A stretch of DNA of 64,000 nt, taken from the IMG/VR virus record IMGVR_UViG_3300042904_000196, positions 1 through 64,000 of that record, one strand, 5' to 3'. The DNA comes from a virus. Numbering within the stretch: the stretch's first letter is position 1; the number at the start of each line of letters is the position of its first letter. Below are positions 44,649 to 51,787 of the stretch, in pieces. Under the pieces are notes generated by a model. That model saw nothing but the letters and a program-made list of their open reading frames with translations, ran no database searches and was not told the DNA's origin. Made by a program: the position numbers and the translations under genes.

Positions 44649-45290
44649 ATGCGTGTAGTAACGGGATGCAACCACAAGCTTGAATGGCTGCTCGATCCAT
44701 GGATATTCTTTTTTAGGAAGTTCAACCCAACCATGCCTTTTACATTTGCTGACTTTGGCCTCACCATTGAAGGAAAGGAAAAGGTCGAGGCAGCGGGTGG
44801 CGTTATCGTGAATCCCGGTGCCCCTAAGGGTACCCACGTGTATGACCTGCTTATGCTGAAGCCTGTAGCCATGCTTATGATACCGGGTGATAGTGGCCTG
44901 TGGCTGGACATTGATGCACAGGTCCATGGGGACGTTAGTGCTTATGACAAGTTCAAGTTTGCTGCACAACTCAACACAGGCACGTGGAACAGCGGCATAT
45001 TCAAGTACGTTAAGCATCCCGTGATGGATCTGTGGGCAAACCTTAACCGTAAGGATGGTGAGCACGATGAGCATGTCTTCCTCCGAGCAACCAAGCAGCA
45101 CCCCGTGTACGTGCACAGACTTAACTGGCGATGGGCGGGTAATTGGAAGAACATCCACCGAAATGGATCGCTTTGCACGCATTGGCTCGGCAAATCAGGG
45201 AAGCTGTACTTCCGAAAGCTATATGATTCAGCCAAACAGGTGGTCGTGTATGCCGACAGCCCTAGCGATCCTACTGGGTTCAACATTTGA
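44649..45290 (+). CDS. Putative glycosyltransferase (GT-A-like)
   Basis: 213 residues. The centre holds G-L-W-L-D-I-D-A-Q, a D-x-D metal/nucleotide-sugar motif after a hydrophobic strand, and T-W-N-S-G-I-F-K-Y further on, as in GT-A transferases of the family 8 type. It could glycosylate phage DNA, a virion protein or host surface; nothing in the sequence decides. The stop TGA (45288) is the start of a palindrome copy. Confidence 0.6.
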   Translation: MRVVTGCNHKLEWLLDPWIFFFRKFNPTMPFTFADFGLTIEGKEKVEAAGGVIVNPGAPKGTHVYDLLMLKPVAMLMIPGDSGLWLDIDAQVHGDVSAYDKFKFAAQLNTGTWNSGIFKYVKHPVMDLWANLNRKDGEHDEHVFLRATKQHPVYVHRLNWRWAGNWKNIHRNGSLCTHWLGKSGKLYFRKLYDSAKQVVVYADSPSDPTGFNI

Positions 45291-45663
45291 TTCCGTAATC
45301 AAAGCTATCGGGCATGATGGTTCCGATATCGTCCAACCTGAACTGCCTGAGCCTGATGGCAGGCGTGGCTTCCACCCCCAAGAGCTGATTAAGGCTGCCT
45401 ACGATCATGGGTTCCACATGGTATGGGTTGAAGCCCAGCCAATATTCTTTCATGGTGGAAAGCTGATGCCGGTTAAGGTAGACCACCTGCATAGAGTGTT
45501 TGATAAGACCCGCGGAATCGTGCTCGCTATCCGTGACGGTAAGCGTCACGCCTTTGCCAAGATTGATTCTCGAATCATTAACCCCACATTTGGGAAGGTC
45601 TGGTCGCTTCACGACTGGACCATCGAACACTATCTGTATATGATTCCCGGCATCAAAACGTGA
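45223..45663 (+). CDS. Papain-like cysteine peptidase (C39-like)
   Basis: 146 residues from the ATG at 45223, overlapping the glycosyltransferase gene by 68 nt. The start of the fold is N-R-W-S-C-M-P-T-A-L-A-I-L-L-G (Cys-helix of C39-type peptidases, Cys ~7). The expected His is in G-K-R-H-A-F-A-K, and an Asp in L-H-D-W-T. Phages use such small cysteine peptidases in lysis, head processing or host takeover. Palindrome copies code F-D-S-V-I-K and I-D-S-R-I. Confidence 0.65.
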   Translation: MIQPNRWSCMPTALAILLGSTFDSVIKAIGHDGSDIVQPELPEPDGRRGFHPQELIKAAYDHGFHMVWVEAQPIFFHGGKLMPVKVDHLHRVFDKTRGIVLAIRDGKRHAFAKIDSRIINPTFGKVWSLHDWTIEHYLYMIPGIKT

Positions 45664-45669
45664 TTTTGC

Positions 45670-45683
45670 GGAATCGAATCAAA
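45670..45683 (-). repeat. Second motif GGAATCGAATCAAA, second locus
   Basis: Part of the 18-bp string TTGCGGAATCGAATCAAA shared with 30547-30564. The inverse TTTGATTCGATTCC lies 109 nt downstream at 45779-45792. Confidence 0.85.
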
Positions 45684-45944
45684 TTCGACCATCAAAATAT
45701 TTTGGAAAGTGACTTGCGAAACCATATAGAAGGTGGTAACCTACTGGTGGGGAACGGAGCGGTGATTCGGGAATCAAATTTGATTCGATTCCTGAGTTAT
45801 TCGTTTTGATTCCCGGCATCAATGTTCTTTGACAATTGAGAGTAAGATTGGAACCGAAACCTAGCCTAGGCTAGGATAGGGAAGTCCCCCATACCTGTGA
45901 TATGGTGGTAGAATGAGAATGAAAATCGCCGTGACCCGCAAGGT

Positions 45945-45958
45945 TGATTCCGGAATCA
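45945..45958. repeat. Palindrome, exact copy in gene-free region
   Basis: Exact TGATTCCGGAATCA, outside any convincing coding sequence. Confidence 0.95.
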
Positions 45959-46122
45959 TACCGTCGTGATGACGTTAATGAAGTCTGGAAAAGATACGGT
46001 TTGAAGTCATAAGTGCACCATGCAGTGATTGCTGGGAAGCACGCCAGATGGATAACACGTGGTAGCGAAAAGTAAAATGCTTCTATCGAGCCCTTGCACA
46101 GGATTGGAACAGGGATGCAACC

Positions 46123-46136
46123 TGATTCCGGAATCA
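46123..46136. repeat. Palindrome, exact copy in gene-free region
   Basis: Exact TGATTCCGGAATCA, 178 nt after the previous exact copy. Confidence 0.95.
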
Positions 46137-46366
46137 ACGTTAGTAACAGGTTTCAATCGAGTAACTAATCAAACGTGAAGTAAAGCGGTGTGACATGGCT
46201 TAACGAGCCCCCGGCAAACGCTGCACCCCGAAGGGTGGCACATTGTGATACACGTTTGGCTACCAAGGTAATGAGTAGCCTGAAGATGATGTTACGTTGT
46301 GAGCAACCCGTTGGGTTGTGTGTGGTTTGCAACCACAGATCGCAGAATTTGATTCGCAGAATCAAA

Positions 46367-46434
46367 GAGCACGTAGTTCTCGGAGATAACTCCCCTAACG
46401 GGGAACGGTGCGGGTTCGACTCCCGCCGTGTTCT
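46367..46434 (+). tRNA. tRNA-like element with shortened anticodon arm
   Basis: The acceptor stem GAGCACG pairs with CGTGTTC (one G-T). The T arm is perfect (GCGGG-TTCGACT-CCCGC). A 3-bp D stem GTT/AAC closes a loop with GG. Where a 17-nt anticodon arm and variable loop belong there are only 18 nt, folding as CCCC-TAAC-GGGG. That is 3-4 nt too short for a normal anticodon loop, so no anticodon can be read. CCA is not encoded. It may be a decayed tRNA, a processing signal for upstream RNA, or the 3' end of the RNA candidate. Confidence 0.45.
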
Positions 46435-46460
46435 TTTCCCTCTTTTTAATGGAGATTATT

Positions 46461-46658
46461 ATGCTTAAGCAATGTCCGGTATGTAAGGAACTAGTGTCCT
46501 ACCTCCAGCCGATCCATGATGCTCGTGGCATCTACGTTGACTGCACATGCGGTAGTGAGGCGTGTGAGAAGGCGATCATGTCCAAATACCGTTCAGATAT
46601 TTTCATTGATGCCAACTATGAAACAGACGAACAGATAGACGAAGACCGACCCTTTTAA
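46461..46658 (+). CDS. Small zinc-binding protein
   Basis: 65 residues from the ATG at 46461, preceded by GGAG. Two cysteine pairs (C-P-V-C-K at the start; C-T-C-G-S-E-A-C in the middle) suggest one zinc site; the acidic C-terminus ends DEQIDEDRPF. It lies directly upstream of the thymidylate synthase gene. No family recognised. Confidence 0.65.
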   Translation: MLKQCPVCKELVSYLQPIHDARGIYVDCTCGSEACEKAIMSKYRSDIFIDANYETDEQIDEDRPF

Positions 46659-46667
46659 GGAGTCCAC

Positions 46668-47537
46668 ATGTATTTGATGGAACCGTATGATGATGCCCTT
46701 GCTAAGATTCTTACTGAAGGAGTAATAACACCCACCAGAGCCGGACCGACACTTATGATTCCGGGAATCAGTTGCACCTATGACCTAAGCACGGGTCACC
46801 TGCCGTTGCTAACGGGCCGGAAGATGTTTCCCAAGTCAGTGTTCGCGGAACTGCTTTGGTTCCTCTCGGGCAGCACCATGAATCAGGCCCTTGAAGCCTT
46901 GGGCTGCAAGTTTTGGGGCCGGTGGTGCAACGAAGAGGACCCACGGTACATTGCCTTATGTAAGAGGTACGGGTATCCCAACGGCGACTTTGGCCCCATC
47001 TACGGGTTTCAGTTGCGTCACTTCGGTGCCACGTATGTCAACGGTTTGAGCAACTACCACGGGCAAGGCTTCGACCAGTTGATCTACATGCTGGACCTCC
47101 TTGAACATGATCCGCATAGTAGGCGGAACCTGTTCAGCTTGTGGAATCCCGCACAGTTACCCATGATGGCGTTGCCGCCGTGCCACTACACCTATCAGGT
47201 GTTGGTGGACGGGAACAAGACCTTGCATGGTGTGCTGACGCAACGCAGTTGTGACTTCCCGGTGGGTGTGCCTGCTAATGTGCAGTTCTATAGCACCTTG
47301 ACACGCCTCTTTGCCCGCCATGTTGGGTACAAGGTTGGCACCTTCACCCACAACACCGTGGATGCTCACATTTACGTGAATCAGGTGGACGCCGTGGAAG
47401 AGTACCTTGCAAGGCCCAAGCCCGGTTCGCCGTTCTTTGACCTTGGCAATGATAAGTTCTTCGGTACGACCATGGACAATTTTCAGGTGTTTGACTACAA
47501 CCCCGAACCCGTCATTGTGATGCCGGTATCAATTTGA
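46668..47537 (+). CDS. thyA: Thymidylate synthase
   Basis: 289 residues, AAGGAG upstream. Catalytic loop A-L-P-P-C-H-Y (Cys ~171), then Q-R-S-C-D-F-P-V-G-V-P-A-N and a late D-A-H-I-Y-V-N-Q. It converts dUMP to dTMP with methylene-tetrahydrofolate. The substrate comes from the dUTPase at 26804. A palindrome variant with one extra base (46756) encodes M-I-P-G-I-S; the last codons (VMPVS) come from another variant. Confidence 0.96.
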   Translation: MYLMEPYDDALAKILTEGVITPTRAGPTLMIPGISCTYDLSTGHLPLLTGRKMFPKSVFAELLWFLSGSTMNQALEALGCKFWGRWCNEEDPRYIALCKRYGYPNGDFGPIYGFQLRHFGATYVNGLSNYHGQGFDQLIYMLDLLEHDPHSRRNLFSLWNPAQLPMMALPPCHYTYQVLVDGNKTLHGVLTQRSCDFPVGVPANVQFYSTLTRLFARHVGYKVGTFTHNTVDAHIYVNQVDAVEEYLARPKPGSPFFDLGNDKFFGTTMDNFQVFDYNPEPVIVMPVSI

Positions 47538-47541
47538 ACCA

Positions 47542-47626
47542 GTCAGAGGGAACGACGCGCCCCCGTTAGGGCCGGGTAGAAAACGTCCCGGGTAATAGAG
47601 AGATGCGGGCCCTCTGACCTTTTTTA
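47542..47626 (+). terminator. Long-stem terminator after thyA
   Basis: GTCAGAGGG (47542-47550) pairs with CCCTCTGAC (47610-47618), followed by a run of T. Between them further GC-rich inverted segments fold, giving a branched structure. Confidence 0.75.
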
Positions 47627-47660
47627 CTGTCTTTTTACTGTTTCTTTTTAAGGAGTGACC

Positions 47661-47900
47661 ATGAGGAACATCTACTACAGGGGCGAACTGTACCAGTGCC
47701 CCAACCACCTCGTCAAGGTGCTTATTTGGGATCTTGAGAAAGGTACCGAGGTAGGCACGGCCATCCGGCGACACTGCAAATGCGTCGGATCGTGCATGAA
47801 CTTCACTGACGCTGACCGTCAGGCTGCCGTTGAAGATTTGATGGCAGAATCAGATGACACCGTTTCGTTGGACGACGACCGTACCCAACACCCCTCGTAA
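47661..47900 (+). CDS. Small protein with Cys-x-Cys motif
   Basis: 79 residues from the ATG at 47661, with AAGGAG 6 nt upstream. It opens MRNIYYRGELYQCPNHLVKV and contains H-C-K-C-V-G-S-C; the C-terminal third is acidic. Possible metal binding; no family recognised. Confidence 0.55.
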   Translation: MRNIYYRGELYQCPNHLVKVLIWDLEKGTEVGTAIRRHCKCVGSCMNFTDADRQAAVEDLMAESDDTVSLDDDRTQHPS

Positions 47901-47909
47901 GGTAGTACC

Positions 47910-48221
47910 ATGGCAGCCAAATTTGTAACGTTTCAGTATGCTTGCATCAACCCTAAGTGTCCCGAGAGGGTATTTTATGGAGCCTATGCCCTCGAAGCGG
48001 ACTACTGGGAAGCTTTCACCAAGCTATGCAACGGTGAGCCCGAGGTTGTTCTTCCGGGCGGTGCCAAGGTAACCTTGGTAGAGCACCACAACTGTTTCCC
48101 TGATGTCGTTGGTGTGGGACATTTCTGTGGTTTCAGGACATCCTTCGTAGCACCCTACAAGAACACTTACACGCCCGACGACATCAAACCCTACAAAACG
48201 GACCCAAGCAAGGAGAGCTAA
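47910..48221 (+). CDS. Unknown protein
   Basis: 103 residues, start at ATG 47910 after GGTAG. It begins MAAKFVTFQYACINPKCPER, with C-I-N-P-K-C as one cysteine pair and H-N-C ... H-F-C-G-F as another, possibly one zinc ribbon. No family recognised. Confidence 0.55.
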   Translation: MAAKFVTFQYACINPKCPERVFYGAYALEADYWEAFTKLCNGEPEVVLPGGAKVTLVEHHNCFPDVVGVGHFCGFRTSFVAPYKNTYTPDDIKPYKTDPSKES

Positions 48222-48222
48222 G

Positions 48223-48750
48223 ATGGTTAGTGTTGGTGACCCCGTAATCGTTCGTGGTTTCAAAGGTATCGTCAAGCGTATCCGCGATGAGCGTGTGACG
48301 ATCCAGCCTGACGGACGCAAGAAACCAGAGTTTGTCAACATTCACGAGGTCAAGCTTGACTACAGCAAAAAGCTTGACACCGAGCTTGACAAGATTTGGG
48401 TTCTGAGGCGTTTTGATTCCGGTATCAAAACGTACTACGACGGCTCGGTCTTTAGGTCGTCGATTGGGGACGCCAAGCACTACAGTCACCGGGGTGCGTT
48501 ACAGGTTGCCAAACGCCTTGAGGCGAAGACAGTCAAGCTGACGCACGCATTGAATCCCTTGTCCGACACGGAGGTAAGCAAGCTCGCGGAAGAGATTCAA
48601 AAGGTCCATGCTTCGTTAGCCGAGAACATGGCCTTAGAAGAATTGGCTAACCAAGAACATCGAACCCTTATCGCGTCGTTGATGAAAGAGCGGGCAGAGA
48701 TTAAGGAAGCTCTGCAAAACCTTAACTTGCGAATGGAGACCATTACCTAG
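48223..48750 (+). CDS. Unknown protein with KOW-like start and coiled-coil end
   Basis: 175 residues, AAGGAG upstream. The first ~45 residues (MVSVGDPVIVRGFKGIVKRI) look like a small SH3/KOW barrel that often binds nucleic acid. The C-terminal ~60 residues are a Leu/Glu-rich coiled coil. A palindrome variant codes F-D-S-G-I-K between the two parts. Confidence 0.55.
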   Translation: MVSVGDPVIVRGFKGIVKRIRDERVTIQPDGRKKPEFVNIHEVKLDYSKKLDTELDKIWVLRRFDSGIKTYYDGSVFRSSIGDAKHYSHRGALQVAKRLEAKTVKLTHALNPLSDTEVSKLAEEIQKVHASLAENMALEELANQEHRTLIASLMKERAEIKEALQNLNLRMETIT

Positions 48751-48761
48751 TAGGTAGCCAA

Positions 48762-48983
48762 ATGAACGTACATACTGCATGTGACCAATCGCGTGATGAG
48801 CTTCAGAAGCTGGAGCGAGACGCCAAGGGCCGCTTAGTTGTCGCCGTAAGGGTAGGCAACAAGTGGCAAGACTCCCCAACAAAGGTAGACACCGCCGACG
48901 AAGCCGTGGCACTAGGTGCCCGGATCTTCTCTAACTGGCCCGACGTTAATGCGTTTCGTGTGAAACGGCGTCGTGGCACATAA
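48762..48983 (+). CDS. Small unknown protein
   Basis: 73 residues (MNVHTACDQSRDELQKLERD), ending in a basic FRVKRRRGT. Followed by a terminator. No family recognised. Confidence 0.5.
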   Translation: MNVHTACDQSRDELQKLERDAKGRLVVAVRVGNKWQDSPTKVDTADEAVALGARIFSNWPDVNAFRVKRRRGT

Positions 48984-49054
48984 TAATGGCACATAATAAT
49001 GAGCCATGGGGCGTGCTTCCACAGATTCGTTTGAATCCTGATCTGAGAGCACTA

Positions 49055-49090
49055 ACGGGCACCTTCGCGGTGCCCGTCCCCATTATTTTT
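49055..49090 (+). terminator. Intrinsic terminator
   Basis: ACGGGCACC / GGTGCCCGT stem, TTCGC loop, then CCCCATTATTTTT. Confidence 0.85.
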
Positions 49091-49101
49091 GGAGCATGAA
49101 A

Positions 49102-49653
49102 ATGATTCCAGTATCAGATTACCGTACAGACAAGCTGATGAGCGACTACGAACGCCGCCGCGACACCGTGAAGAAAACGAGCTTCGCGATACCTTGCATG
49201 GAAGCCTTGAACCTCCTAGGTAGGTACGGGCCTCTGCTTGAAGTCGGAGCAGGTACGGGTTACTGGGCCAACCTGCTGCGGCTCAGGGGCGTGGACATCT
49301 ATCCCACGGAGCCTGTTCAGGTGGGTAACAAGTACGGCTTCGAAAAAGCGTACCTGCCCATGGAACAGTTGACTGGCGTTGAAGCCGTTAACAGGTACCG
49401 AGACAGAAATCTGTTCATGTGCTGGCCCTCGTATCTGGCAACGTGGCCGTATCATACGCTGAAGTGGTTCAAGCGATTGTCCACCATGAACCATGTCATT
49501 TACATTGGCGAGGGCCGGGGTGGGTGTTGTGCGGACTACAATTTCTTCCACATGCTCGAATACGACTTTACAGTTAAGGAAGAATTGGACATTCCTACGT
49601 GGGACTATATTCACGACTCCCTTACGGTCTATGAGAGGAAGGTGCTTCGGTGA
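49102..49653 (+). CDS. Class I SAM-dependent methyltransferase
   Basis: 183 residues. I prefer the ATG at 49102 (GGAG 7 nt upstream) over the one at 49096. Motif I is L-L-E-V-G-A-G-T-G-Y-W (~40-50), followed by G-V-D-I-Y-P-T-E-P. No N-P-P-Y/DPPY DNA-methylase tetrapeptide is seen, so the substrate may be a small molecule, protein or lipid. The start codon is part of a palindrome variant (TGATTCCAGTATCA, 49103-49116). Confidence 0.7.
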   Translation: MIPVSDYRTDKLMSDYERRRDTVKKTSFAIPCMEALNLLGRYGPLLEVGAGTGYWANLLRLRGVDIYPTEPVQVGNKYGFEKAYLPMEQLTGVEAVNRYRDRNLFMCWPSYLATWPYHTLKWFKRLSTMNHVIYIGEGRGGCCADYNFFHMLEYDFTVKEELDIPTWDYIHDSLTVYERKVLR

Positions 49654-50042
49654 AGATTACCTATCAACAGCTAGATCAGTTCGGTGCCTGCTCCGACGCC
49701 TTGGATACTTTTCAAGAGATTTTCGGTAGTGAGGCCGAGATTACCCTTGAAAATTGTCGCAAGGCATATGATGCTGGCCTAAGCCTGACTTGGCTTATTC
49801 AAAAATTCCAAGAGCCTTTGACGACATATTGGTCAGTGTCTCACAGTGCCTATGTAGCGTACAACGAGGCCATTACGGGGCATATTAACGACTACTACAA
49901 GGCAATCGGCAATCACGAGAACGCAAACAAAGCATCGGAGAAATACTACGCGGCTACGGCTCCTTTTAGGGCCGCTTTGCATGAGGCCAAGACTCAGGCT
50001 GCTTATGCTACTTTGATTCGGGTATCAAAGGAGCTACCATGA
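49650..50042 (+). CDS. MKIT-family protein, paralogue 1 of 3
   Basis: 130 residues, first of three tandem related genes joined by ATGA overlaps. Shared N-terminal block: M-K-I-T-Y-x-Q-L, then G-A-C-x-x-A-L-x-x-F-x-x-I-F-G, then an acidic V-E-V-T-like strand, E-N-C and a helix. The rest is helical and diverged. The N-terminal block is seen in many phage and bacterial proteins of unknown role. A palindrome variant codes L-I-R-V-S near the end. Confidence 0.65.
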   Translation: MKITYQQLDQFGACSDALDTFQEIFGSEAEITLENCRKAYDAGLSLTWLIQKFQEPLTTYWSVSHSAYVAYNEAITGHINDYYKAIGNHENANKASEKYYAATAPFRAALHEAKTQAAYATLIRVSKELP

Positions 50043-50392
50043 AGGTGACGTTGCGAATGCTGCTTGACATGGATGCCTGTCTCAACGCCTTGGGAAACTT
50101 CGAGCGTATCTTCGGCGACGAGGTCGAAGTTACACCCGAAAGTTGCCTAATAGCTGTTCAGGAAGGCTTAGACGTTGTGTGGTTCATGAAAAGTATTAAT
50201 CGTTTGCGGGCAAGACGCTATTTGCACCAAATTAACCGAGCCTTAATAGCCTGCGACGATATTATCGACAAGCACCACAGACGTTGGGCCGTTGGCGACA
50301 TAGACGCCACCACGTACTATATGGCGTCAACCAAGGCACATGAAACGTACCAAGAGGCTAAGGCACAGTTTCTTTACGAGGCTCTACAATGA
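50039..50392 (+). CDS. MKIT-family protein, paralogue 2 of 3
   Basis: 117 residues, MKVTLRMLLDMDACLNALGN, then F-G-D-E-V-E-V-T-P-E-S-C. The most diverged of the three: Gly of G-A-C is replaced by Asp, and the C-terminal helices are more basic (RLRARRYLHQ). Confidence 0.65.
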   Translation: MKVTLRMLLDMDACLNALGNFERIFGDEVEVTPESCLIAVQEGLDVVWFMKSINRLRARRYLHQINRALIACDDIIDKHHRRWAVGDIDATTYYMASTKAHETYQEAKAQFLYEALQ

Positions 50393-50763
50393 AGATTACC
50401 TATGACCAGTTGAGGGCACTTGGGGCGTGTGCTTCGGCCCTGTACATCTTCCGCAACATCTTTGGTGAGGAAGTCGAGGTCACCCCTGAAAATTGTCTCA
50501 AGGCATTTGAAGCTGAACTAGCCCTAGGGTGGATCGTTACAAAGCTTTCACCACGTAAAGATCAATACTATGAAGATGTCGATAAGGCTAAAAAGGTGTA
50601 TGATCTTGCCACGGAAAAACCCCTAGAGGATTACATGGATACGATGCGGGTAACCGGTAATGCACGTAAGGCCGTGGATGAATACTACGTAACCATGACA
50701 CCTGCTAGGCTTACATATAAAGAGGCTTTGATTCTGGCCGCTTACAATGCTTTGAAGGATTAA
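50389..50763 (+). CDS. MKIT-family protein, paralogue 3 of 3
   Basis: 124 residues, MKITYDQLRALGACASALYI, then F-G-E-E-V-E-V-T-P-E-N-C. Closest to paralogue 1 in its first 45 residues. The C-terminal half is acidic and helical (LEDYMDTMRVTGNARKAVDE). Confidence 0.65.
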   Translation: MKITYDQLRALGACASALYIFRNIFGEEVEVTPENCLKAFEAELALGWIVTKLSPRKDQYYEDVDKAKKVYDLATEKPLEDYMDTMRVTGNARKAVDEYYVTMTPARLTYKEALILAAYNALKD

Positions 50764-50765
50764 CC

Positions 50766-50963
50766 ATGATGTTTGCTGCACTTATGTTGGGTATAGATGG
50801 TTATGCTGTTTTCTTATTCACGTGTGAGGGTAAAAAGTTCGACCTGAAACTGATCGAAAAAACCTTAGCCAAGGAACCCTACACACGGCTCGTCGGTCTT
50901 TTACATGTTGAAAATTGCCCGCCCGGAACGGATGCCCTCCCACGGATACCGGAGATACCATGA
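50766..50963 (+). CDS. Small hydrophobic-start protein
   Basis: 65 residues (MMFAALMLGIDGYAVFLFTC), then a charged middle and Pro-rich end (DALPRIPEIP). The first 20 residues could be a membrane segment or a hydrophobic core. Coupled to the next gene by ATGA. Confidence 0.5.
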   Translation: MMFAALMLGIDGYAVFLFTCEGKKFDLKLIEKTLAKEPYTRLVGLLHVENCPPGTDALPRIPEIP

Positions 50964-51784
50964 AATTCGACGCACTATGCAAGGTCGTAGAGAGCAACCA
51001 CCTAGAAAATCAGGAGGGTCTTTTAAGACACACCAAGCTCTTCCTGTTTCCACTGAACAGTAAGCAACTCCCCCAGTCCTACACCCCGGACCAAGTGTCG
51101 CTCTTCGAGGAACAGTTCTTCCTGCCATTCAGGAACGTGACCATCGAAGATGAAACCGGCTGTACAATGCTGATCGATTCCACCGAAAACCAGAGTGGCA
51201 TCGATGGACTACGTTACTTTGTGGATTTTGTTCTCCTAGACAGCAAGACTGATTCCGGAATCAATGACTACGGAATCTGGTCCCTGTGCTTTGGCCGGGT
51301 GAAGGGCTTCAGGATCAGTGATGTGTCCCTCTGGACGCACATCGAAATCGATAGGTGCCTAGGCGGTAGCTTGCGAACGGGTGAAGTGGCCAACATCGAC
51401 AAACATGACGAGGTCATGCAGCAAGCGGCTGTGCGTAACGTGCAAACGGCTTATCAGGAGATTATGTACTTCAACACCCCTGATAGGTTCATCGTACAGT
51501 CAACCCCTCGCAGGGTGCGTGACCCTTTAACAAGCGCCAAGATTCCTCGGGCACAGGACAGGCCCAACTATATTTTGCTTTATCCAAAGCAAATTCGTGA
51601 GCGCTTCGGTATACAGGGGGATGGGGTTAATGCACCGCATCCTGTACGGAGGCACTTTCGTACCCTGAGAAGTGACTATTACACCAACAAACAAGGGCAG
51701 CGTGTCGCTGTCAAAGGATACTGGACCGGAGACACTGAAAAGGTCGTTGACGGTAGGCACTACAAAATTCTTTTAGATAGGTGA
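50960..51784 (+). CDS. Unknown conserved-looking phage protein
   Basis: 274 residues from the ATG at 50960. The C-terminal region (H-P-V-R-R-H-F-R-T-L-R-S-x-Y-Y-T-x-K, then V-V-D-G-R-x-Y-K-I-L-L-D) is a pattern I associate with phage proteins of unknown function. The middle is mixed alpha/beta. An exact palindrome codes T-D-S-G-I-N. Confidence 0.6.
   Translation: MKFDALCKVVESNHLENQEGLLRHTKLFLFPLNSKQLPQSYTPDQVSLFEEQFFLPFRNVTIEDETGCTMLIDSTENQSGIDGLRYFVDFVLLDSKTDSGINDYGIWSLCFGRVKGFRISDVSLWTHIEIDRCLGGSLRTGEVANIDKHDEVMQQAAVRNVQTAYQEIMYFNTPDRFIVQSTPRRVRDPLTSAKIPRAQDRPNYILLYPKQIRERFGIQGDGVNAPHPVRRHFRTLRSDYYTNKQGQRVAVKGYWTGDTEKVVDGRHYKILLDR
51250..51263. repeat. Palindrome, exact copy (codes DSGI)
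   Basis: Exact copy in the 50960 gene, read T-D-S-G-I-N. Confidence 0.95.
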
Positions 51785-51787
51785 GTT

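Larger units (their letters stand above)
45664..46440 (+). ncRNA. Candidate large structured non-coding RNA region
   Basis: No gene with a plausible start occupies these 777 bases, exceptional for this genome. Visible hairpins: CTAGCCTAGGCTAG (45861-45874), GGCTAC...GTAGCC (46258-46280), CAACCCGTTGGGTTG (46304-46318), GTGGTTTGCAACCAC (46322-46336). The region carries five palindromes (45763, 45807, 45945, 46123, 46350) and the second motif twice (45670, 45779). A tRNA-like element closes it. Size, place in a phage, and end at a tRNA-like structure recall GOLLD or ROOL ornate RNAs, but I cannot match their conserved cores. Confidence 0.4.

Noticed and set aside
44304-45182. 292-residue antisense frame over the reductase and glycosyltransferase genes
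   Set aside because: Crosses the reductase terminator region and two well-supported genes; no ribosome-binding site.
45829-45834. TTGACA as a -35 box for the RNA candidate
   Set aside because: No -10-like hexamer lies 16-18 nt downstream.
45871-46365. Antisense frames of 88 and 66 residues in the gene-free region
   Set aside because: The first would start from a TTG inside a palindrome, with no ribosome site; both are Ser/Cys-rich and read like chance translation of structured DNA.
46367-46434. 3' half of a phage tmRNA
   Set aside because: The 5' acceptor strand is 70 nt away, adjacent to the T arm region, and I see no tag frame ending in Ala-Ala; the short tRNA-like fold fits better.
45664-46440. 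Group I intron
   Set aside because: I could not find P7/R-S core strings or an interrupted gene on both sides.
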